Source: a candidate division TA06 bacterium DG_78
Lineage (GTDB): Bacteria; Hydrothermota; Tepidihabitantia; SM23-42
Assembly: GCA_001303225.1 (NCBI GenBank)
Contig: LJNI01000011.1
Span: forward strand, 1-21,583
DNA: 21,583 bases
Direction of reading: 5' to 3'
The notes beneath the pieces were generated by a model. The model saw only the letters and a program-made list of their open reading frames with translations, had not been told where the DNA came from and ran no database searches. This document shows positions 15,506-21,583 of the stretch, in pieces. A program made the position numbers and the translations under genes. How positions within the stretch are numbered: the first letter of the stretch is position 1; every line of letters begins with the position of its first letter.

Positions 15506-15533
15506 GCAAGGGGCGGCAGAAGCCGCCCCTTGC
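15506..15533 (+). repeat. GC-rich hairpin after the 13652 gene
   Basis: GCAAGGGGCGGC (15506-15517) pairs perfectly over 12 bp with GCCGCCCCTTGC (15522-15533) around AGAA, starting 13 bases after the stop. There is no U-tract. A near copy, also preceded by a G-run and CAA, lies at 18780-18804. It may protect the 3' end or help termination. Confidence 0.7.
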
Positions 15534-15738
15534 TGGCATATATTATGCCAAAAAAAAGAAAAAAACACACAAAAACTCAGGCAAAGATCCAAAAACATAC
15601 CACTACAGCAAAGAGAATACCTCGCCTTAACAAAATACTTTCTGAAACATCAATTGTACCTACATCTTTGGATGGATTTCTGACACTACTCTGTTCTTTC
15701 AACCACACGTAAAAAAAGATTTCATCATCCCCCACAAT

Positions 15739-15773
15739 GGCTGCTCCTAGTCTTCCAGGGGCAGCCGTTTTTC
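15739..15773 (+). terminator. Rho-independent terminator
   Basis: GGCTGCTCCT (15739-15748) pairs with AGGGGCAGCC (15757-15766) over 10 bp with one G-U pair and an 8-base loop, followed by GTTTTTCC. It ends the transcript of the 13652 gene and insulates the next promoter. The gene-free stretch 15494-15856 thus holds the GC-rich hairpin, this terminator and promoter copy B; I see no supported gene in it. Confidence 0.75.
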
Positions 15774-15790
15774 CTTCTGTCATAGCCATT

Positions 15791-15824
15791 TTGTAACAGT
15801 TTTGTATTACTCTCACAGTATAAT
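15791..15824 (+). promoter_or_regulatory. Pho-box-like direct-repeat promoter, copy B
   Basis: TTGTAAC (15791-15797) and TTGTATT (15802-15808) are 11 bp apart. Ten bases later comes TATAAT (15819-15824). The spacing is identical to copies A and C. It drives the subtilase gene, with a leader of about 26 bases. Confidence 0.7.
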
Positions 15825-15844
15825 TGTATGAAACACGCCTAGGT

Positions 15845-15852
15845 AAGGAGGT
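15845..15852 (+). promoter_or_regulatory. Shine-Dalgarno fixing the subtilase start
   Basis: AAGGAGGT lies 4 bases before ATG 15857. An in-frame ATG at 15824 overlaps the last base of the -10 box and cannot be the start. Confidence 0.85.
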
Positions 15853-15856
15853 AACT

Positions 15857-18709
15857 ATGTGGTTGATTTTTGCAGTACTGTCGGTATTGCCTGAGCTTCC
15901 CTTTGATGGGAAGCTGACCCCAGAACTTACATCCCAATTAGCAGTTCTGGAACAGAGTGACAAGGTGTATGTGGTTGTTCATATGCTCCAGGAATATCCC
16001 TACCACGATGTCGAAAACCTGCAGATTCATGAGAAAATACAAACCTTCCGCGAGATTGCCCGAAATAGCCAACAACCGTGTATCGAGTACCTCAGTCTAT
16101 TCCCAAAAAAAATAGAAATCGTACGGCAATTCTGGGTATTCAACGGATTCCACATGAGAGCGATCAAAGACATTATTGAGGAAGTTGCGCTCAGGAATGA
16201 TGTCTGGTATATCTCACATAATGTGCAAATTAGAATACCACCTCTTGAAAGAGGAAGAGAACTTTCTTCTCGTGGTATTGAGTGGAATGTCAAAAAAGTA
16301 CAGGCAGATTCCTGTTGGTCTGCTGGTTTTACTGGTGAAGGCATTGTCATTGGCCATATTGATACTGGTGTGTATCCTGACCATGAGGCATTAATCGGCA
16401 AGTGGACTGGATATTGGTTTGATGGCATTCACGGCAAGCCAGAACCCTACGATGACCATAATCATGGTACACACACCTTAGGCACAATCCTCGGTGGTGA
16501 TGGCTTTGGTCCTTTTGACAGCGACATCGGTGTTGCACCAGGCGCTCAGTATGTCTGTGCCAAGGGATTCACAGCACAAGGATGGGGTACGTACGAGTCG
16601 CTCGATCCGTGTTTTGAATTTATGGCGGAGCTGAAAGAGCTCGTCGATATCAGGGCAGTGTCTAATTCATGGGGTGATGATAGTACTACTGCACTCGATT
16701 TCTGGCAGCAGTGCGAAACATGGAAATCGCTCGGCATCTTTCCGGTCTTTGCAAATGGCAATTCAGGTCCAGGTGTTGGTTCTGCCTGCACACCTGGCAA
16801 CTATCCTCTTGTCATCGGTATCGGTGCAACAGACCATAATGATAATATTGCTAGTTTCTCTTCGCGCGGTCCAGCGCCTGATTATGACCCGTGGAATGAC
16901 CCGGCACACTGGTATCGACCAGATTGGGATCTTATCAAACCAGATATCTCTGCACCAGGAGTCAATGTCCGCTCAGCAACAAAAAATGGCGGCTATGCGA
17001 GTTATCAAGGTACCTCTATGGCAACACCGCATGTGTGCGGAGCAGTCGCACTCCTCTGCCAGAAAAATCGTGCGATCACACCAGAAGAACTCTACAACCT
17101 CATCACCAACAATCCTGATGAGCCAGCTCAGGGTGCCCCGTATCCGAATAACACGTATGGCTGGGGCAGACTCAATATCTATAAAGCATTACAGGCAACT
17201 CCAGAAATGGATATCCCCTATCTCATTCTCATTGCATACGAACTCTCAGACCCTGCACCAGGTGGTAATGGAAATGGTCAATTTGAACCGCGAGAGACCG
17301 TGAACCTGGTCACGACCATACAAAATATTGGTGGTGCTGATGGTTATGACGTCTCTGGCATACTCTATAGTGATGACAACTTTATCACAGTGCACGACGA
17401 TTCATCATTCTTCGGTAATATCTGTCTCAATGATAGTGCCTCGAATGTATCTGATCCCTACGTGATTTCAGCTCATCGCTTAACGCCACAAGGCCACACT
17501 GCAATCATCAAATTGATCGTTTCGGCACAGGGTGATAATGGTATGTTCTGTGATACATGCGGGTTTACTATACAGATCGGAACACCGCCACTACCTTCAC
17601 TAATATTTGAAGATGACTTTGAGTACAAAGCAGGTATTGATAGTTTTCTTGACTACTGGACTGTTTCAGACCACTGGACCAGATCAACTGAAAAATACCA
17701 TTCACCACCGTACTCTCTGTATAATGGCAATGTAATCGGCGATAGTGGTTGGGTACAGCTCAAGCAGAATATCGATCTCAGACCATTCGATAACCCACAA
17801 TTAGTTTTCTGGCATACCCACAAAATTTTTCCGAGCCTCTTTTGTCTCGCTCATGTTGAGGTCACGAACAATAACGGTGAAAAGTGGCATAAGGTCTGGC
17901 AGTATATCTGGTATCTTGGAGGTTCGATTCCCTGGACTGAGGAAACCCTCTCGCTCTGTTCATATAAAGGGAAAGAGTTTAATGTGCGCTTCCGATTCTA
18001 CACGATCACTGGTGCACAGAATGCACAGTGGTTCATCGATGATTTCAAGATACTTGCTCATACTGACAATGAACCACCGCAATTCAAAAACACAACTGCC
18101 TGGCTCGATACGACGTTCAGCAATCCCTTTGGCCTTCCACTACACATACAATCTGAGATCACTGATGCGATCGGCGTCGATTCAGCATACCTTTACTATC
18201 GGGTCAATGCAGGACGGTGGCAGAAAATACCAATGAGCCAGCAGGAAGATGATATCTATCACGCAGTACTACCTGCACAGCATGTTGGAAATACCGTAGA
18301 TTACTTCCTCTGGGCGCGGGATGAATGGCACTGGAACAGACCAAATAGTGGTACTGACCCAGTTGGTGCACCGCGTGATGGATACTATATTTTCAATGTT
18401 ACTGACCTCAACATTGAAGAAGGTTTTACACAGCCGGTGCGTTTCATGATGATGACATCAAACCCAACACGAGATATGGTCGATATTTCATTTACGATTC
18501 CCCAAGAGATGCTGGTTACTATCGTACTCTACGATGTCTTGGGCAGGAGAGTGAAGACCTTACTCAGCAAAAAAACCCACCCTGGTACATACAGTGTACA
18601 TTGGGACAGAAAAGATGACAAACAGAGAGAGGTTTCTGCTGGCATCTATTTCTTACAGTTCTCTGCAGGAGATTGTGAGACAATAGAAAAGGTGGTGTTA
18701 CTGAAGTAG
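15857..18709 (+). CDS. Exported subtilisin-family (S8) serine protease with T9SS/FlgD-like C-terminal domain
   Basis: The 950-residue protein has a short hydrophobic N-terminus (MWLIFAVLSVLPELPF) likely acting as a signal, then a prodomain (~20-125, DKVYVVVHML) like inhibitor I9. The S8 catalytic domain spans ~145-460, with Asp169 (IGHIDTGVY), His203 (HNHGTHTLGT), oxyanion Asn302 (ANGNSGPG) and Ser387 (QGTSMATPHV); all are intact, so it should be an active endopeptidase. Downstream are beta-rich modules: a CARDB-like part (FEPRETVNLVTTIQNIGG), a MAM/jelly-roll-like module starting at FEDDFEYKAG (~580-730), an Ig-like module (PPQFKNTTAW) and a C-terminal sandwich (NPTRDMVDISFTIP, LYDVLGRRVKTL, SAGIYFLQF, KVVLLK). 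That end matches T9SS type A or FlgD-like domains used for export or surface attachment. The start is fixed by the Shine-Dalgarno. Confidence 0.92.
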   Translation: MWLIFAVLSVLPELPFDGKLTPELTSQLAVLEQSDKVYVVVHMLQEYPYHDVENLQIHEKIQTFREIARNSQQPCIEYLSLFPKKIEIVRQFWVFNGFHMRAIKDIIEEVALRNDVWYISHNVQIRIPPLERGRELSSRGIEWNVKKVQADSCWSAGFTGEGIVIGHIDTGVYPDHEALIGKWTGYWFDGIHGKPEPYDDHNHGTHTLGTILGGDGFGPFDSDIGVAPGAQYVCAKGFTAQGWGTYESLDPCFEFMAELKELVDIRAVSNSWGDDSTTALDFWQQCETWKSLGIFPVFANGNSGPGVGSACTPGNYPLVIGIGATDHNDNIASFSSRGPAPDYDPWNDPAHWYRPDWDLIKPDISAPGVNVRSATKNGGYASYQGTSMATPHVCGAVALLCQKNRAITPEELYNLITNNPDEPAQGAPYPNNTYGWGRLNIYKALQATPEMDIPYLILIAYELSDPAPGGNGNGQFEPRETVNLVTTIQNIGGADGYDVSGILYSDDNFITVHDDSSFFGNICLNDSASNVSDPYVISAHRLTPQGHTAIIKLIVSAQGDNGMFCDTCGFTIQIGTPPLPSLIFEDDFEYKAGIDSFLDYWTVSDHWTRSTEKYHSPPYSLYNGNVIGDSGWVQLKQNIDLRPFDNPQLVFWHTHKIFPSLFCLAHVEVTNNNGEKWHKVWQYIWYLGGSIPWTEETLSLCSYKGKEFNVRFRFYTITGAQNAQWFIDDFKILAHTDNEPPQFKNTTAWLDTTFSNPFGLPLHIQSEITDAIGVDSAYLYYRVNAGRWQKIPMSQQEDDIYHAVLPAQHVGNTVDYFLWARDEWHWNRPNSGTDPVGAPRDGYYIFNVTDLNIEEGFTQPVRFMMMTSNPTRDMVDISFTIPQEMLVTIVLYDVLGRRVKTLLSKKTHPGTYSVHWDRKDDKQREVSAGIYFLQFSAGDCETIEKVVLLK

Positions 18710-18710
18710 T

Positions 18711-18744
18711 TTGTAACAATTTTGTAACACTCTCATAGTATAAT
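18711..18744 (+). promoter_or_regulatory. Pho-box-like direct-repeat promoter, copy C
   Basis: Two identical TTGTAAC heptamers (18711-18717, 18722-18728) sit 11 bp apart, followed by 10 bases and TATAAT (18739-18744). It begins right after the subtilase stop codon. The predicted transcript starts near 18751 and runs through the hairpin at 18780. Confidence 0.7.
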
Positions 18745-18779
18745 AGAGTGCAAGATATGTACAGGTAACAAAGGGGGGC

Positions 18780-18804
18780 AAAGGGGCGGCACTGCCGCCC
18801 CTTT
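18780..18804 (+). repeat. GC-rich hairpin in the leader downstream of promoter copy C
   Basis: AAAGGGGCGGC (18780-18790) pairs perfectly over 11 bp with GCCGCCCCTTT (18794-18804) around ACT. The flank GGGGGGCAA and the stem core repeat the hairpin at 15506. It is followed by CCTTGTT, a poor U-tract, so attenuation or weak termination of the copy C transcript is possible. Confidence 0.65.
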
Positions 18805-18809
18805 CCTTG

Positions 18810-18843
18810 TTGACACACGCAATTATCCAAATTATAATCTCAG
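18810..18843 (+). promoter_or_regulatory. Leaderless promoter of the lamin-tail protein gene
   Basis: TTGACA (18810-18815), a 17-base spacer and TATAAT (18833-18838) are followed by 5 bases and GTG 18844. Both boxes are consensus. It lies just after the hairpin, giving the gene two candidate promoters. Confidence 0.75.
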
Positions 18844-20121
18844 GTGCTTTTGTTCCTCTTGATATTCGCTGATTCTCCTATCATCATCACCGAGGTCATG
18901 TCAAATGTGAAAGGAACAGAATCTGATCCTGGTAGTCCAGGCGACCGGAATGAATTTGTAGAAATTTATAACCAGAGTGCAGATACCATTGACCTCGCTC
19001 ATTATTTCATCTGTGATTTTGATGCTCCTGCTGATACCATCTGCCCATGGGAGAATGATGTAATTCTCATTAACTATCCACATGTGAGAATTCACTCAAC
19101 ACTCATGTATCCGTATACGTATGCGGTTATCCTCGATAGTGAATATTGCAGCATAGACACTTCAGGAGGGTATGTACAACCATACAGTTTCCCGGATTCA
19201 ACCCTCATTCTCACCACAGATGAATCAACCATTGGTAATGGCATTACCATCTATGATCCTTTGATCGTCTACTCTGAAATCGATGCGTGCACCTCGTCAT
19301 TCGGAACACCATTCGACACGCTCGATAATTTCCCCTCTGATCCTGGTGATGGAATTTCCTGGGAGCGGATCGACTTAGATATACCTGATGAACCATCAAA
19401 CTGGCATCCATCAGTCGATTCTGCTGGATGCACTCCTGGTAGAGAAAACAGCACGACCAGTGCATTCGACCTCGCCCTTGATGAACAGTCCATTCTATTC
19501 ACCCCGGCATCAGTAAAAACAGGTGAGGACGTGCAGATTGAAATTCGGGTCAAAAATTTTGGTTTACGAGAAACCGATGAATACGGTGTGGTCGTCTTTG
19601 ATGATGAGAATAGAGACAGTGGTGCAAATGCTAATGAAATACTCACTCAACTCGATGGCATCATGGTCAATGCCCTTGATAGTGTCTCACTCTTCTACAC
19701 GTATGAGCATCCTTCTCAAGGAGCACACGTGCTCGGTTTCGAAATTACATTTCCCTATGACCAAAACCCGGATAATAACCTCGTCTTCAAAGAACTCCAG
19801 GTGCTCGGTGAAATCGGAGAGCTTGCCCTCTCACCGCAGATATTTTCACCAAATGGTGATGGTATCGATGATGTTCTCCAGATTGACTATCGTTTGCCGC
19901 AACCTGGTGGCAATCTCACCATTTCCATCTTCGATACGAGAGGAAAACGCATCCATGATATCCTTAAAAATGAACTGTCCAACCAAGATAGAGGCACGCT
20001 CTACTGGGATGGTACCTCATCAAAAGGCGAGGTTGCGACGAGTATCTATATTGTGTACCTCGAATACCGATATTCAAACAAAATCACTAAGGCAAAAAAG
20101 ACGACAGTTTTGGCAAGATAA
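18844..20121 (+). CDS. Exported lamin-tail (LTD) protein with CARDB-like and FlgD/CHU_C-like C-terminal domains
   Basis: The 425-residue protein opens with a very short hydrophobic segment (MLLFLLIFA) that may be a minimal signal peptide. Residues ~10-200 resemble a lamin-tail domain (IIITEVMSN, EFVEIYNQSADTIDLAHYF, GDGISWERIDLD), a fold common in exported proteins of FCB bacteria. Residues ~210-320 (FDLALDEQSILFTPASVKTG, VQIEIRVKNFGL) look like a CARDB cell-adhesion module. The C-terminus has LSPQIFSPNGDGIDDVLQI, then ISIFDTRGKRI, LYWDGTSSKGEVATSIY and a basic end, matching the gliding-motility/FlgD-like domain often read as a T9SS type B-like signal. It is probably a surface or secreted adhesin-like protein with no enzymatic motif. 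GTG 18844 is chosen because the -10 box ends 5 bases before it and no better start precedes the hydrophobic segment. Confidence 0.85.
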   Translation: MLLFLLIFADSPIIITEVMSNVKGTESDPGSPGDRNEFVEIYNQSADTIDLAHYFICDFDAPADTICPWENDVILINYPHVRIHSTLMYPYTYAVILDSEYCSIDTSGGYVQPYSFPDSTLILTTDESTIGNGITIYDPLIVYSEIDACTSSFGTPFDTLDNFPSDPGDGISWERIDLDIPDEPSNWHPSVDSAGCTPGRENSTTSAFDLALDEQSILFTPASVKTGEDVQIEIRVKNFGLRETDEYGVVVFDDENRDSGANANEILTQLDGIMVNALDSVSLFYTYEHPSQGAHVLGFEITFPYDQNPDNNLVFKELQVLGEIGELALSPQIFSPNGDGIDDVLQIDYRLPQPGGNLTISIFDTRGKRIHDILKNELSNQDRGTLYWDGTSSKGEVATSIYIVYLEYRYSNKITKAKKTTVLAR

Positions 20122-20167
20122 TCCCATCACTGCCATCATTATTTTATCGCTGTAATCATGTTTTTCG

Positions 20168-20200
20168 TTGACTTTCAATGATTTCTGGCTATAATAATTG
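20168..20200 (+). promoter_or_regulatory. Leaderless promoter of gcvT
   Basis: TTGACT (20168-20173), a 16-base spacer and TATAAT (20190-20195) are followed by 5 bases and ATG 20201. An in-frame TTG at 20198 is too close to the -10 box to be in the transcript. Confidence 0.75.
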
Positions 20201-21319
20201 ATGCTTAAAAAGACGGCTTTTTATGATATGCATGTAAAAAATAATGGTAAAATTGTCGAATTTGCTGGATTTTTAATGCCTATCCAATTTGAGGGTATTA
20301 TTTCTGAACATGAAACTGTCCGTACGTCGGTCGGCGTCTTCGATGTTTCACATATGGGTGAAATCGAAATCCGCGGTAAAGAACGTGTCGCTTTTACCAA
20401 TTATATAACAACAAATGACGCCTCAAAATTGGCTCTCAATCAAATTCAGTATACGACGATGCTCTATCCAGATGCAGGCATTGTTGATGACCTCCTCGTG
20501 TATAACTTTAAAAATAGGATATTTCTTGTCGTGAATGCATCAAATACCAAGAAAGATTACACATGGATAACAGATAATAAAAAAGGCGATGTTCAAATTG
20601 TGAATCGCAGCGATGAAATTGGAGAGTTGGCAATTCAGGGACCAAAAGCTGAACCAGTAATGCAAAAATTATTTGATTTCGATCTTTCAGAATTGAAATT
20701 CTATTGGGCAACTGAAACAAGAATGAATCCCGCCTCTTTAAATAGGGGCGGGATGAAGGATATTCCAGTGATACTCTCCCGTACTGGATATACTGGCGAG
20801 GATGGTTTTGAACTCTATATTGATGGAAAGTATGCAGAACCAGTCTGGGAAATGGTCTTTAAAGCTGGAAGAGAATTTGGTATTAAGCCGATAGGTCTTG
20901 GTGCCAGGGATACATTACGCTTTGAAATGAGGTACTGTCTCTATGGCAATGATATTGATAAAACAACCAATCCCTTAGAAGCAGGATTGGGTTGGATCGT
21001 GAAATTTGACAAGGGCGATTTTATTGGCAAAACGAGTTTATCAAAAATTAAAGAAGCAGGGTTAAAGAGGAAATTAGTGGGATTCGAGGTTGTCGATAAG
21101 GGCATCCCGCGACCTCATCAGGAAATTTTTAATAATGATAGTAAAATAGGTTCGGTGACCTCAGGAACATTTTCACCATCACTGAAAAAAGGAATCGGTC
21201 TCGGATACGTAGCACTTCCCTACAACAAAGAAGGAACACGAATAACAGCGAGGGGAAAAGAACCGATGAGTGCTGAGGTCATAAAAGGACCCTTTTATAA
21301 ACATGGCTCACGCAAGTGA
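20201..21319 (+). CDS. gcvT: Glycine cleavage system aminomethyltransferase (T protein) GcvT
   Basis: GcvT takes the aminomethyl group from the lipoyl arm of GcvH, releases ammonia and passes the one-carbon unit to tetrahydrofolate. The 372-residue protein shows FAGFLMPIQF, VGVFDVSHMGEIEI (45-58), NGxxxDDL-type GIVDDLLVYNF with the conserved Asp96, LAIQGPKA, SRTGYTGEDGFELY (193-206), IGLGARDTLRFE and a C-terminal TSGTFSPSLKKGIGLGYV. These cover the whole family from end to end. Between FYWATETR and DIPVILSRTGY there are about ten more residues than in the homologue I recall from Thermotoga, and this segment (176-185) is encoded by a DNA palindrome. Its promoter is leaderless and gcvH follows after 138 bases. 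The gcvP genes are presumably beyond the window edge. Confidence 0.95.
   Translation: MLKKTAFYDMHVKNNGKIVEFAGFLMPIQFEGIISEHETVRTSVGVFDVSHMGEIEIRGKERVAFTNYITTNDASKLALNQIQYTTMLYPDAGIVDDLLVYNFKNRIFLVVNASNTKKDYTWITDNKKGDVQIVNRSDEIGELAIQGPKAEPVMQKLFDFDLSELKFYWATETRMNPASLNRGGMKDIPVILSRTGYTGEDGFELYIDGKYAEPVWEMVFKAGREFGIKPIGLGARDTLRFEMRYCLYGNDIDKTTNPLEAGLGWIVKFDKGDFIGKTSLSKIKEAGLKRKLVGFEVVDKGIPRPHQEIFNNDSKIGSVTSGTFSPSLKKGIGLGYVALPYNKEGTRITARGKEPMSAEVIKGPFYKHGSRK
20727..20754. repeat. Palindrome inserted in frame inside gcvT
   Basis: ATCCCGCCTC (20727-20736) pairs with GGGGCGGGAT (20745-20754) over 10 bp with one G-T pair and an 8-base AT-rich loop. It encodes residues 176-185, a region that looks like a lineage-specific insertion in the protein. 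Confidence 0.6.
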
Positions 21320-21386
21320 TATGGGGAGACATGGAGAACACGAGAAACGGTGATAAGTGAGTGCATGAAAAATCACTGTCATCTGC

Positions 21387-21409
21387 ATCCGCCAAGACGT
21401 GTGGCGGAT
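21387..21409 (+). other. Hairpin in the gcvT-gcvH gap
   Basis: ATCCGCCA (21387-21394) pairs perfectly with TGGCGGAT (21402-21409) over a 7-base loop. It is the middle one of several short stem-loops in the 138-base leader of gcvH. An upstream weaker pair, AGTGA with TCACT, lies at about 21347-21377. No riboswitch consensus was recognised. Confidence 0.5.
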
Positions 21410-21425
21410 CATCTGTGTAATCGAT

Positions 21426-21444
21426 GCTCAACCAGAGGTTGAGC
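21426..21444 (+). other. Hairpin touching the gcvH ribosome binding site
   Basis: GCTCAACC (21426-21433) pairs perfectly with GGTTGAGC (21437-21444) around AGA. The stem ends one base before the Shine-Dalgarno AAGAGGAGG (21445-21453), so folding could affect ribosome access, but the Shine-Dalgarno itself is left free. Confidence 0.5.
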
Positions 21445-21457
21445 AAGAGGAGGAAAA

Positions 21458-21583
21458 ATGGCAAATGTCATTGATGGTATTAAATACACAAAAGAGCACG
21501 AATGGGTAAAACTTGAGGGTGATATTGCAATCTCAGGAATTACTGATTATGCCCAATCAGAGCTTTCTGATATTGTTATGGTT
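21458..21583 (+). CDS. gcvH: Glycine cleavage system H protein GcvH, C-terminus cut by window edge
   Basis: ATG 21458 begins a frame open to the window end, giving 42 residues. [20 protein letters not shown] (10-29), then [13 protein letters not shown], is the diagnostic N-terminal half of GcvH, the lipoyl carrier shuttling the aminomethyl group between the P protein and GcvT. The lipoylated lysine would lie beyond the edge. AAGAGGAGG ends 4 bases before ATG, a strong Shine-Dalgarno in contrast to the leaderless gcvT just upstream. That fits translation from an internal position of a gcvT-gcvH mRNA. The start is unambiguous. Confidence 0.95.
   Translation, partial: MANVIDGIKYTKEHEWVKLEGDIAISGITDYAQSELSDIVMV

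Noticed and set aside
15545..15712. Possible 55-residue basic protein (MPKKRKKHTK...) between the 13652 gene and the terminator
   Set aside because: It has no Shine-Dalgarno, and no promoter lies 5-6 bases upstream as in the leaderless genes. Its Lys-rich start comes from A-runs, and its ATG falls inside the palindrome GGCATATATTATGCC (15535-15549). A translated read-through of the upstream mRNA cannot be fully excluded.
16674..17303. 209-residue plus-strand frame inside the subtilase gene
   Set aside because: It overlaps the catalytic domain in another frame, has no promoter, ribosome site or recognisable motif, and its composition is that of a shadow of the real gene.
19523..20155. 210-residue plus-strand frame overlapping the lamin-tail gene
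   Set aside because: It is a Met/Ser-rich shadow frame of a well-supported protein with no start signals of its own.
21320..21457. Glycine riboswitch before gcvH
   Set aside because: The position is suggestive, but the conserved riboswitch core sequences are not recognisable and the gap is filled by simple hairpins.

Overview
The window looks like chromosomal DNA from an uncultured, outer-membrane-bearing bacterium, moderately AT-rich. lpxD and lpxC point to lipid A synthesis. Three large exported proteins end in type IX secretion (T9SS)-like or FlgD-like beta-sandwich domains, which points to the FCB-type candidate phyla. WOR-3/Stahlbacteria-like lineages are my best guess, but this rests on gene style rather than a marker gene. 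I found no rRNA, tRNA, CRISPR array or intact mobile element.

The genes form two divergent arms that meet near position 8000. The left arm (1-7938) runs on the minus strand. It holds a partial Ig-like lipoprotein, a Rossmann/DUF2520 oxidoreductase, a beta-CASP metallo-beta-lactamase nuclease, an ECF sigma/zinc-finger anti-sigma pair, and a tight four-gene operon (Mth938-like protein, MEMO1-AMMECR1 fusion with a lipoprotein signal, larB, larC). The last two make the nickel-pincer cofactor. The right arm (8129-end) runs on the plus strand. It starts with a 1231-residue GGDEF/STAND-ATPase/TPR/winged-helix-BTAD regulator followed by lpxD and lpxC. Next come three exported proteins: one carrying a subtilase-associated domain without a protease, one subtilisin-like protease, and one lamin-tail protein. 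gcvT and the start of gcvH follow.

Two classes of gene start stand out. Most gene or operon starts have TTGACN-N16/17-TATAAT-like promoters whose -10 box ends 5 or 6 bases before the start codon, so the mRNAs should be leaderless. Two of the exported-protein genes instead have a leader with a strong Shine-Dalgarno. Three promoters in the exported-protein region share tandem TTGTAAC repeats with an 11-bp period, ending exactly 10 bp before the -10. That geometry is the one of a PhoB-type Pho box and suggests a small regulon of secreted proteins under an OmpR/PhoB-family activator.

Other signals not explained by ordinary genes are a pair of related inverted repeats between the divergent promoters at 7982-8080, a repeated GC-rich hairpin after two exported-protein genes, a palindrome apparently inserted in frame into gcvT, and stacked hairpins in front of gcvH.
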